Positions 23,728 through 30,805 of a stretch of DNA of 43,599 nucleotides are shown piece after piece. The notes under the pieces are model-generated. The model had not been told where the DNA came from, did not search any database, and saw only the letters and a list, made by a program, of their open reading frames with translations. The translations under genes and the position numbers were made by a program. Origin of the DNA: Salinarimonas sp051117315 (GTDB lineage Bacteria > Pseudomonadota > Alphaproteobacteria > Rhizobiales > Beijerinckiaceae); assembly GCA_051117315.1 (NCBI GenBank), contig JBNPEA010000050.1, positions 1 through 43,599 on the forward strand, given 5' to 3'. Every line of letters begins with the position of its first letter. Positions within the stretch are counted from its first letter, which is position 1.

Positions 23728-25285
23728 CCTCTCGACCCTCCTCGTGCTCTGGCCCGTCCTGATCCCGATCGCGACGGCGGCGCTCACGGCGCTGCTCTGG
23801 TCGAGCCCGGCCGCCCAGCGTCGCGTGGGGCTCGCGAGCCTCGCGCTGCTCCTCGTCGCGTCGCTGGCGCTGACCGTCGAGGTCGCGCGCGAGGGCGTGA
23901 TCGCAAAGCAGTTCGGTGCCTGGGATGCGCCGTTCGGCATCTCGTTCGTCGCCGATCCCCTGTCGGCGGCGATGATCGCGATCTCGGGCATCCTCGCCTT
24001 CGCGGTGGGCATCTTCGCGCTCGGCGACATCAAGGTGCGCCACGAGCGCGCGGGCTTCCACCCGCTCTTCCACGGCCTGCTGGCCGGGGTGAACGGCGCC
24101 TTCCTGACCGGCGACATCTTCAATCTGTACGTCTGGTTCGAGGTGATGCTGATCACCACGCTGGGCCTGCTCGTCGTCCAGCGCGGACGCGCCCAGATCG
24201 ACGGCGCGCTCAAGTACGCCGCGATGAACCTGTTCGGCACGATCCTCTTCCTGATCGCGGTGGCGCTGCTCTACGGGGCCACCGGGACGCTGAACATGGC
24301 CGATCTCGCGCGCATCCTGCCGCAGATGGAGATGTCGCCCGGGCTCACCGCCTCGGCGCTGCTGTTCCTGGCCGCCTTCGGCGTCAAGGCCGGCGTCTTC
24401 CCGCTCTTCTTCTGGCTGCCGGCGAGCTATCACACGGCGCCGATCGCCATCGCGGCCCTGTTCGCGGGCCTGCTCACCAAGGTGGGCGTCTATGCCGCCT
24501 TCCGGGTGTTCACGCTGCTCTTCGAGATGGAGGGCGGGGCGCTGCGGGAGATCGTCGCCGTCGTCGCGGCGCTGACGATGATCACGGGCGTGTTCGGCGC
24601 GGCGATCCAGTGGAACGTGCGCCGGATCCTGTCCTTCCACATCATCAGCCAGATCGGCTACATGCTGATGGGGCTCGCCATCGCGACCCCCGTCGCCATC
24701 GCCGGCGCGGTCTTCTACATCGTCCACCACATCATCGTGAAGGCGAACCTGTTCCTGCTCGCGGGCGCCATCCGGCACGCGGCGGGAACCGACGACCTGC
24801 GCAAGACCGGGGGCCTGCTCAAGTCCCACCCCTGGCTCGCGGTGCTGTTCCTGATCCCGGCGCTCTCGCTCGCCGGCATCCCGCCGCTGTCGGGCTTCTG
24901 GGCGAAGTTCCTCGTCATCGACGCCAGCCTGCGCGTGGAGGCCTGGTGGCTCGCCGCGGTCGCGCTCGGCGTCGGCGCGCTGACCCTGTTCTCGATGTCG
25001 AAGATCTGGATGGAGGCCTTCTGGAAGAAGCCCGTCCTCGTGCGCGCCACCCCGCGCACGGTGCCGGTCGCCTTCGTCGTGCCCATCGCGGCGCTCGGCG
25101 CGGTGACCCTGGCGATCGGCCTCTTCGCAGATCCCTTCGTCGAGTACGCCCGCACGGCGACCGCCGTCCTCGTCGACCCGACGGACTACATCGCCGCCGT
25201 CTTCCCCGGCGAGCTGCCGGTACGCGCCGCCGAGGTCCCGCTGGCCGCCGACCATCCCCTCACCATCCAGGAAGCCGTCCAATGA
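23720..25285 (+). CDS. mrpD: Na+/H+ antiporter subunit D, MrpD (NuoN/M-like)
   Basis: A 521-residue antiporter-like subunit with about 14 helices. Key charged residues expected for proton transfer are visible: E141 in YVWFEVMLITTLGLL, K223 in FGVKAGVFPLFFWLP, and a lysine in FAGLLTKVGVYAAFRV. FHIISQIGYMLMGLAI is a further family segment. Full length. It overlaps mrpC by 8 nt and mrpE by 4 nt, so the whole operon is read as a coupled chain. Confidence 0.95.
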   Translation: MADLSTLLVLWPVLIPIATAALTALLWSSPAAQRRVGLASLALLLVASLALTVEVAREGVIAKQFGAWDAPFGISFVADPLSAAMIAISGILAFAVGIFALGDIKVRHERAGFHPLFHGLLAGVNGAFLTGDIFNLYVWFEVMLITTLGLLVVQRGRAQIDGALKYAAMNLFGTILFLIAVALLYGATGTLNMADLARILPQMEMSPGLTASALLFLAAFGVKAGVFPLFFWLPASYHTAPIAIAALFAGLLTKVGVYAAFRVFTLLFEMEGGALREIVAVVAALTMITGVFGAAIQWNVRRILSFHIISQIGYMLMGLAIATPVAIAGAVFYIVHHIIVKANLFLLAGAIRHAAGTDDLRKTGGLLKSHPWLAVLFLIPALSLAGIPPLSGFWAKFLVIDASLRVEAWWLAAVALGVGALTLFSMSKIWMEAFWKKPVLVRATPRTVPVAFVVPIAALGAVTLAIGLFADPFVEYARTATAVLVDPTDYIAAVFPGELPVRAAEVPLAADHPLTIQEAVQ

Positions 25286-25626
25286 GCATCCTCCTCTCAC
25301 CCTCGCGGCTCCTCGCCTTCGCCCAGCTGCTCGCGACCTTCGGCATCGAGCTCGTCAAGTCCGCGAGCCGCGTCGCCGCCGCGGTGCTGTCGCCGCGGGT
25401 GGACGTGAAGCCCGCCATCGTCGCCGTGCCGATCGACCTGAAGACCGACCTGGGCATCGCGACGCTCGCCAACCTCGTGACGCTCACCCCGGGCACGACC
25501 TCGCTGCACGTCTCGGAGGGCCGCGACACGCTCTACGTCCACGTCCTCGACAGCCCCTCCGCCGAGGCGGTCGCCGCGGACATCAAGAGCACGTTCGAGA
25601 CACTGATCCGGAGGATCGAAGGATGA
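25282..25626 (+). CDS. mrpE: Na+/H+ antiporter subunit E, MrpE (short form)
   Basis: A 114-residue MrpE, against about 160 residues in well-known homologues. The part present begins in the membrane-associated stretch (FAQLLATFGIELVKSASRVAAAVLSP) and continues with the conserved soluble half: KPAIVAVPIDLKTDLGIATL, NLVTLTPGTTSLHVSEG and YVHVLD. The two N-terminal helices of ordinary MrpE are missing. The start is fixed by the ATGA overlap with mrpD, and the preceding sequence belongs to mrpD, so no longer form is hidden. It overlaps mrpF by 4 nt. Whether the short form still assembles is not known; the operon otherwise looks intact. Confidence 0.9.
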   Translation: MSILLSPSRLLAFAQLLATFGIELVKSASRVAAAVLSPRVDVKPAIVAVPIDLKTDLGIATLANLVTLTPGTTSLHVSEGRDTLYVHVLDSPSAEAVAADIKSTFETLIRRIEG

Positions 25627-25916
25627 TCGAGCAGATCGACGCCACACTCGTCACCGTCGCCCTGGCGCTCACCGTGGTGCTCGCGCTCGCCATCGCCGGT
25701 GCCGCCTTCCGGATGATCGTGGGGCCCGGCTACGCCGACCGCTTCATCGCGCTGGACATGCTCACCGGCATCGCGGTGGCGGCCTGCGGGCTCACCGCCG
25801 TCGTCACCGGGCGCCGGGAGTTCCTCGACGTCGGGCTCGGCCTCGCGCTGATCGCCTTCGTCGCCACCATCGCCTTCGCCGCCTTCCTCGAGAAGAAGGA
25901 AAGGGAGACGTCATGA
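25623..25916 (+). CDS. mrpF: Na+/H+ antiporter subunit F, MrpF
   Basis: A 97-residue protein with three helices. FRMIVGPGYADRFIALDMLT (residues 27-46) is the MrpF signature, and the C-terminus is charged (EKKERETS). It overlaps mrpE and mrpG by 4 nt each. A small structural subunit of the Mrp membrane complex. Confidence 0.95.
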   Translation: MIEQIDATLVTVALALTVVLALAIAGAAFRMIVGPGYADRFIALDMLTGIAVAACGLTAVVTGRREFLDVGLGLALIAFVATIAFAAFLEKKERETS

Positions 25917-27187
25917 CCGCCCTCCTCGCGCTCCTGTTCAAGCTCGTCGGAACGGGCTTCCTCGTCGTCGCAACCGTCGGCGTCCTGCGCTTCGACGATC
26001 CGTTCCAGCGCATGCACGCCGCGACCAAGGCGGGCACGCTCGGCGCCGGTCTCGTTCTCGTCGGCGTCATGCTGACCAAGGGCTCGATGGACGCCACCAT
26101 CGTCGCCTTCCTCACCATCGTCTTCCTGATCGGCACGATGCCGGTGGCGGGCCATCTGCTCGGCCGCGCGGCCTACGTCTCCGGCGCGCCGCTGCGCACC
26201 CGGGAGGACGCGCTCGCCGGCGTGCTGCCGCGCGCCGCGCGCCCGCTCGAGGAGCGCGACGTCCTGCGCTTCCTCGCCCCCGCCACCGCCGGCGGCGCTG
26301 CGAGCCGGGCCGCCCCGGCGCCGGCGGTCGAGACCCCGATCGCACCGCCCGCGCCGGAGTTCGCCCCCGAGGTGGACGCCGAGCCCTTCGAGACCGGCTT
26401 CGGCGGCGTGCGCTTCGCGCTCATCGCCCCGCATGCGGGGATGGTCACCCGCCGCGCGATGGCGCTCGCCAAGGCGCACGATGCGCCGCTCACCGCCGTG
26501 GCCGTGATCGACAAGGATTGCGTCGAGAGCGCCCGCGTGCCGGAGGCGCGGGACGTGATCAAGGCGAAGCTCGCAGCAGCCATCGAGGAGATGCGCCGCG
26601 AGACGCAAGCCGACGCCGAGCCCCTCGCCCAACCCCTCGCGCTCTCCTACGAGGAGGGCGATCCGCTGGCGCTGATCCCCGCGCTCACGGCGGAGAACCG
26701 CGAGCTCCTGGTCCTGCCCACCGACGGCTGGTGCCACCACGGCGCGGGCGTGACGCTCCCGGTCTTCGAGGAGCGCCTCGCCGACAAGCTGTTCCACGTG
26801 GCGGACCGCCACGAGGGCCCGACGCTCTTCGTCGGCTGCGAGTGCACGACCGGCGGGCGCCTCGTCGTCCTGCACGACGGCGGGCGGCGGGCCCAGCGCC
26901 TGGCGGCATGGGCGCTGAACTCGCGGCTGTGGTCGGTCGACACGGTCACGGTCGTCGGCCCCGCCACCAAGGCGCAGGTCGAGGCGCTCGCCGCCGTCGC
27001 CGCCGACGCGGGCGCCGCCGTCACCCACGTGCGCAAGCCCAAGGGGGCCGCCGGCGCCGTGCTGCCGGCGCGCTACGCCGACGCGACGGCGGTGGTGATG
27101 TCCGCCCTGCCGCGCCGCGCCAACGGCTACGGCACCTTCTGGCAGGACGCGATCATTCCCGGCTGGCGTGGAGACGTGCTGGTGTGA
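25913..27187 (+). CDS. mrpG: MrpG fused to a C-terminal double universal-stress-protein-like region
   Basis: A 424-residue protein. Residues 1-90 are a normal MrpG: three helices with VGVLRFDDPFQRMHAATKAG and IVAFLTIVFLIGTMPVAGHL. MrpG usually ends soon after. Here a Pro/Ala-rich linker (about 92-160) leads to a soluble region in the cytoplasm. Residues about 164-310 (VRFALIAPHAG, then AMALAKAHDAPLTAVAVID, an amphipathic helix, and ELLVLPTDG) and about 316-424 (RLVVLHDGG, AAWALNSRL, VDTVTVVG, ATAVVMSAL) each follow the beta-alpha pattern of a universal stress protein. I could not confirm the ATP-binding glycine motif. One continuous reading frame with no frameshift sign. It probably senses nucleotide or stress state and gates the antiporter; this is inference. 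Last gene of the operon, followed by a strong hairpin. Confidence 0.88.
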   Translation: MTALLALLFKLVGTGFLVVATVGVLRFDDPFQRMHAATKAGTLGAGLVLVGVMLTKGSMDATIVAFLTIVFLIGTMPVAGHLLGRAAYVSGAPLRTREDALAGVLPRAARPLEERDVLRFLAPATAGGAASRAAPAPAVETPIAPPAPEFAPEVDAEPFETGFGGVRFALIAPHAGMVTRRAMALAKAHDAPLTAVAVIDKDCVESARVPEARDVIKAKLAAAIEEMRRETQADAEPLAQPLALSYEEGDPLALIPALTAENRELLVLPTDGWCHHGAGVTLPVFEERLADKLFHVADRHEGPTLFVGCECTTGGRLVVLHDGGRRAQRLAAWALNSRLWSVDTVTVVGPATKAQVEALAAVAADAGAAVTHVRKPKGAAGAVLPARYADATAVVMSALPRRANGYGTFWQDAIIPGWRGDVLV

Positions 27188-27192
27188 CAGGG

Positions 27193-27223
27193 AGAGGGGC
27201 GGGCCGGCGCGGCCCGCCCCTCT
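27193..27223 (+). terminator. Strong hairpin terminator of the mrp operon
   Basis: A perfect 13-bp stem (27193-27205 with 27211-27223) and a 5-nt loop, only 5 nt after the mrpG stop codon. The following sequence is pyrimidine-rich but lacks a long T-run, so termination may depend mainly on stem strength. Confidence 0.75.
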
Positions 27224-27243
27224 TCTCGTGACGGAGCCACGTC

Positions 27244-27999
27244 ATGGACGATCTCGCTCTCCTCGCCGATCTCCACGCCGACGGCGCGAGGCAGGGTCCC
27301 GGCGGCGCGGAGGAGACCCGTCTTTCGGTGACGCTGTCGGGCCTCGGCGCCCGATCGGGCCTGCGGATCGCGGACGTCGGCTGCGGAACGGGCGCCTCGA
27401 CGCTCGTGCTGGCGGATGCGCTCGACGCGCGCATCACCGCCATCGATCTCCTCCCGTCCTTCCTGGCGAAGCTCGAGACCGCCGCGCGGGCGGCCGGCGT
27501 CGACGGCCGCGTCTCGACGCGCGAAGCCTCGATGGAGGCGCTGCCCTTCGCGCCGGGCGAGCTCGACGCGATCTGGTCGGAGGGTGCGATCTACAACATG
27601 GGCTTCGCCGCCGGGGTCGAGGCGTGGCGCGGTTTCCTGAAGCCCGGCGGCATCCTCGCCGTGTCGGAGCTGACCTGGCTGACGGATCGCCGGCCCGACG
27701 ACCTGCGCGCGTATTGGGAAGCGCAGTATCCGGAGGTCGACACGGCCTCGGCGAAGATCGCGGTGCTCGAGCGCCACGGCTTCTCGCCCGTCGGCTACTT
27801 TCCGCTCCCCGAGCGCTGCTGGCGCGAGAACTACTACGAGCCGATGCGCCGGCGCGTCCCCGGCTTCCTCGCGCGCCACGGCGATGCGCCGGCCGCGCGC
27901 GCGATCGTCGCGGCGGAGGAGCAGGAGGTCGCCCTCTACGAGCGCTACCGCGCCTTCTTCGGCTACGGCTACTACGTCGCTCGCAAGGTGCGCGACTGA
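27244..27999 (+). CDS. Class I SAM-dependent methyltransferase, substrate unknown
   Basis: A 251-residue soluble methyltransferase. The SAM site is IADVGCGTGASTLVLAD (motif I, residues about 42-58), followed by ITAIDLLPSFL (motif II), EALPFAPGELDAIWSEGAIYN (motif IV) and FLKPGGILAVSELTWL (motif VI). The C-terminal part (RCWRENYYEPMRRRVP, FGYGYYVARKV) is rich in tyrosine and probably forms the substrate cap. Small-molecule methyltransferases of the UbiE/SmtA group look similar. The ATG at 27244 follows ACGGAGCC. It lies after the mrp terminator and converges on ccrM with a 22-nt gap, so it is probably a single-gene unit. No partner suggests a substrate. Confidence 0.88.
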   Translation: MDDLALLADLHADGARQGPGGAEETRLSVTLSGLGARSGLRIADVGCGTGASTLVLADALDARITAIDLLPSFLAKLETAARAAGVDGRVSTREASMEALPFAPGELDAIWSEGAIYNMGFAAGVEAWRGFLKPGGILAVSELTWLTDRRPDDLRAYWEAQYPEVDTASAKIAVLERHGFSPVGYFPLPERCWRENYYEPMRRRVPGFLARHGDAPAARAIVAAEEQEVALYERYRAFFGYGYYVARKVRD

Positions 28000-28021
28000 A
28001 GCAGGGCGCGCGGTCGCGCCC

Positions 28022-29197
28022 TCACGCCGCGCCCATCGTCGCCCGCACCCGCGCGCGGAAGTCGTCGATGACGACGAGCGAGCGCTCGCGCTCCGCGTGC
28101 CAGAAGGTCCAGCCGTTGCAGGCGGGAAGCCCCTGGGCGAGCGCACCGATCTTGTGAATCGAGCCGACGATGCCGCCCAGCGCCAAGGTGCCGTCGGGCC
28201 GCACCACGGCCTCGTGGCGCCGCCGCCCGCAGATCAGCCGCTCGCCGGGGCGCACGAAGCCGCTCTCGACGATGGACAGGAACGGCACCCGCGGCTCGGC
28301 CCGCTTGTCCGGTCCGGCGGCGATGGCCTCGGCCGAGAGCGGCTCGACCGCGTCGATCCGCGCGCGCGCCGCGGCGGCGTAGCCGGGATCGCGCTCGATG
28401 CCGACGAAATGGCGCCCGAGCTTCTTCGCCACCGCGCCGGTCGTGCCGGTGCCGAAGAACGGGTCGAGCACGACGTCGCCGGGATTGGACGAGGACAGCA
28501 GCACGCGCGCGAGCAGCGCCTCGGGCTTCTGCGTCGGGTGCAGCTTGTCGCCGTTTCCGTCCTTCAGCCGCTCGCCGCCGGTGCACAGCGGGATGAACCA
28601 GTCCGACCGCATCTGGACGTCGTCGTTGCCGCCCTTGAGCGCATCGTAGTGGAACGTGTAGCCCTTCGCGTCCGCGCTCTTCGACGCCCAGATCAGGGTC
28701 TCGTGCGCGTTGGTGAAGCGCTTGCCGCGGAAGTTCGGCATCGGGTTGGCCTTGCGCCAGACGATGTCGTTGAGGACCCAGAAGCCCTCGTCCTGCAGCG
28801 CGGAGCCGACGCGGAAGACGTTGTGGTAGGAGCCGATGACCCAGAGCGTGGCGGTCTTCTTCATGACGCGCCGCACGGCCTGGAGCCAGGCACGGGTGAA
28901 GACGTCGTAGGCCGCGAAGCTCGCGAACTTGTCCCAGTCGTCGTCGACGGCGTCGACGCGGCTCTGGTCGGGGCGCGTCAGCACGTTCTCGAGCTGGAGA
29001 TTGTAGGGCGGGTCGGCGAAGACGAGGTCGACGCTCTCCGCCGGCAGGCTCTCCAGGGCGGCGATGCAGTCACCGACGTGGATCGTGTCGCGGATGGTAT
29101 CCCGCAGGTCCGCCGACGGAATGCGCCCCGGGATTGCGAGACTGGTCTCGACGAGAGTCGCCTTGGCGAGATTCGTCTTGGGATGCGTGATCCCCAT
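28022..29197 (-). CDS. ccrM: Cell-cycle DNA adenine methyltransferase CcrM (GANTC)
   Basis: A 391-residue beta-class methyltransferase that methylates adenine in GANTC and times chromosome replication and cell-cycle transcription in alphaproteobacteria. The catalytic motif DPPYNLQL is at 62-69 and the SAM motif FFGTGTTGAV at 247-256. DDVQMRSDWFIPLCTG and KLHPTQKPEALL are CcrM signatures. The last about 90 residues form the RAMA domain with LPACNGWTFWH near the end. The frame stays open to an ATG at 29287, but that would add a low-complexity arginine/alanine-rich 30 residues without a ribosome-binding site. The ATG at 29197 gives the usual length, although its own ribosome-binding site is also poor. 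Two GANTC sites lie just inside the gene. Confidence 0.95.
   Translation of the reverse strand: MGITHPKTNLAKATLVETSLAIPGRIPSADLRDTIRDTIHVGDCIAALESLPAESVDLVFADPPYNLQLENVLTRPDQSRVDAVDDDWDKFASFAAYDVFTRAWLQAVRRVMKKTATLWVIGSYHNVFRVGSALQDEGFWVLNDIVWRKANPMPNFRGKRFTNAHETLIWASKSADAKGYTFHYDALKGGNDDVQMRSDWFIPLCTGGERLKDGNGDKLHPTQKPEALLARVLLSSSNPGDVVLDPFFGTGTTGAVAKKLGRHFVGIERDPGYAAAARARIDAVEPLSAEAIAAGPDKRAEPRVPFLSIVESGFVRPGERLICGRRRHEAVVRPDGTLALGGIVGSIHKIGALAQGLPACNGWTFWHAERERSLVVIDDFRARVRATMGAA
29155..29174. promoter_or_regulatory. Pair of GANTC methylation sites at the 5' end of ccrM
   Basis: GAGTC at 29155-29159 and GATTC at 29170-29174, both targets of CcrM itself, 15 nt apart and inside the first 15 codons of the gene. 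In Caulobacter the ccrM gene is controlled by GANTC sites near its start, so self-regulation by methylation is plausible here. Confidence 0.45.
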
Positions 29198-29691
29198 CCG
29201 AGGCGCCGACGCGGACCGCCCGGTACGCGAAACAAGTTTCCGGGCGGCGGCGCCGGCGGCCCCGGTACGCGAGGTACCCATGGCCATGCACCGTGTACTC
29301 GACTGAACGGATCGGAGGATGCGGCGATCAGGGTAAAGATCGCGTTTGCGCAGCCGAGAAAATGCGTCTCGGATTGGGGCTGCAAGTTTTGCCTAGTGGT
29401 TGAAATGCCTGGAATTTCTTGGTTAATATCCGTTAAGGAGACCCTCGCCTGCGAAGGCGGGTCGCGAGCAGCGCACGATTACTTCAGCTGCTTCAGCCAC
29501 CTGCTCGTCATCGGCAGCTCGAACATCGCCCGTGCCTCGCGGGGCACGTTGCCCGGCTCGACGGTGGACGCCCCGCGCCCGCCGCGCGTCCCCGATTGGC
29601 ATCGCTGCGCCTTTTGCATTATGAGATGCGCCGACACACGACCGGCACCGCGCCAGGCGCAAGCGCCCACGCGGGCGAGGAAAGCCCGAAG
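29198..29691. other. 494-nt divergent intergenic region between ccrM and accD
   Basis: The part at about 29340-29440 is clearly richer in A and T than the rest of the window and probably holds the promoters. TTAA at 29423-29426 and again at 29433-29436, 6 nt apart, resemble a CtrA box (TTAA-N7-TTAA) one base too short. A small minus-strand frame, 29479-29619, would encode 46 residues ending SRWLKQLK; almost every codon ends in G or C over its last 28 codons, but no ribosome-binding site or family is recognised, so it is not listed as a gene. A short hairpin (CGCCT-N4-AGGCG) lies near 29448-29461. Confidence 0.5.
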
Positions 29692-30699
29692 ATGAACTGG
29701 ATCTCCGACGTCGTCCGTCCGCGCATCAAGACGCTGTTCAAGCGCGAGACGCCCGACAACCTCTGGATCAAGTGCCCCGACACCGGGCAGATGGTGTTCC
29801 ACAAGGACGTCGAGGCCAACCTCTGGGTCATCCCCGGCTCCAACTATCACCTGCGCATGGGCGCGCGGGAACGGCTCGCGAGCGTCTTCGACGGCGCCTT
29901 CGAGGAGATCGCGCTGCCGGACGTCGCGACCGACCCGCTGAAGTTCCGCGACGAGAAGCGCTACGTCGATCGCCTCAAGGAGAACCGGGCCAAGACCGGC
30001 ATGCAGGACGCGGTCCGCGTCGCCGTCGGCGCGGTGGGCGGGCTCGACACCACCGTCGCGGTGCAGGACTTCGCCTTCATGGGCGGCTCGCTGGGCATGG
30101 CCGCGGGCGAGGCCATCGTCACCGCCGCCGAGACCGCGCATGCCCGCAAGACACCCTTCGTCCTGTTCGTCGCCTCGGGCGGCGCGCGCATGCAGGAGGG
30201 CATCCTCTCGCTGATGCAGATGCCGCGCACGACGGTGGCGCTGCGCCGCCTCAAGGAGGCGCGCCTGCCCTATGTCGTGGTGCTCACCCACCCGACGACC
30301 GGCGGCGTCTCGGCCTCCTACGCCATGCTGGGCGACATCCACATCGCCGAGCCCGGCGCCGTGATCGGCTTCGCCGGCGCGCGCGTGATCGAGCAGACGA
30401 TCCGCGAGAAGCTGCCCGAGGGCTTCCAGCGGGCGGAGTACCTGAAGGAGCACGGCATGGTCGACATGGTCGTCGACCGGCGCGAGCTGAAGGGCACGCT
30501 CGTCACGCTGCTGCGCCTGCTCACCAAGGCCCCCGCGCTGGAGGCGACGCCCGCCGCCGCACCGCCGGCCGTCTCGCTGGAGAAGCCAGGCGAGGCGCCG
30601 CTCGCGATCGAGCGGCCCGAGGCCGCGGAGGCCGAGCGGCAGCCGCAGGCCGTCGAGCCGGCAGTGGAGGCTCAAGCCAACGAGACCGCACGCGGCTGA
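29692..30699 (+). CDS. accD: Acetyl-CoA carboxylase carboxyltransferase beta subunit
   Basis: A 335-residue beta subunit of acetyl-CoA carboxylase, which with AccA transfers the carboxyl group from biotin to acetyl-CoA, the first step of fatty-acid synthesis. The start MNWISDVVRPRIK is typical of alphaproteobacteria. The crotonase-like core has DFAFMGGSLGMAAGEAI, FVASGGARMQEGILSL and HPTTGGVSASYAMLGD. The N-terminal zinc ribbon is degenerate: only the first of four cysteines remains (IKCPDTGQ), and the second knuckle reads VIPGSNYH. A C-terminal Ala/Pro/Glu-rich tail of about 50 residues follows. The ATG at 29692 is preceded by GAGGAAAG; the upstream in-frame codons were rejected. folC follows by 106 nt, the common accD-folC order. 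Confidence 0.96.
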   Translation: MNWISDVVRPRIKTLFKRETPDNLWIKCPDTGQMVFHKDVEANLWVIPGSNYHLRMGARERLASVFDGAFEEIALPDVATDPLKFRDEKRYVDRLKENRAKTGMQDAVRVAVGAVGGLDTTVAVQDFAFMGGSLGMAAGEAIVTAAETAHARKTPFVLFVASGGARMQEGILSLMQMPRTTVALRRLKEARLPYVVVLTHPTTGGVSASYAMLGDIHIAEPGAVIGFAGARVIEQTIREKLPEGFQRAEYLKEHGMVDMVVDRRELKGTLVTLLRLLTKAPALEATPAAAPPAVSLEKPGEAPLAIERPEAAEAERQPQAVEPAVEAQANETARG

Positions 30700-30805
30700 C
30701 GTCTGCTCGCGGCCGACCACACGGGTCGCCGCGCCACGCGAGCCCGCCACGCCTGCCGCATCCGTACGAAGTGAGCCCCGTCACACCCGAGAAGAGCCGC
30801 CCCTC

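Noticed and set aside
29423..29436. Confident CtrA box
   Set aside because: The spacing between the TTAA halves is 6 nt, not the 7 of the consensus, so it is kept only as a weak suggestion.
29479..30750. 423-residue minus-strand frame under accD
   Set aside because: Antisense to accD, whose protein is unmistakable. Only the short part beyond accD was considered separately.
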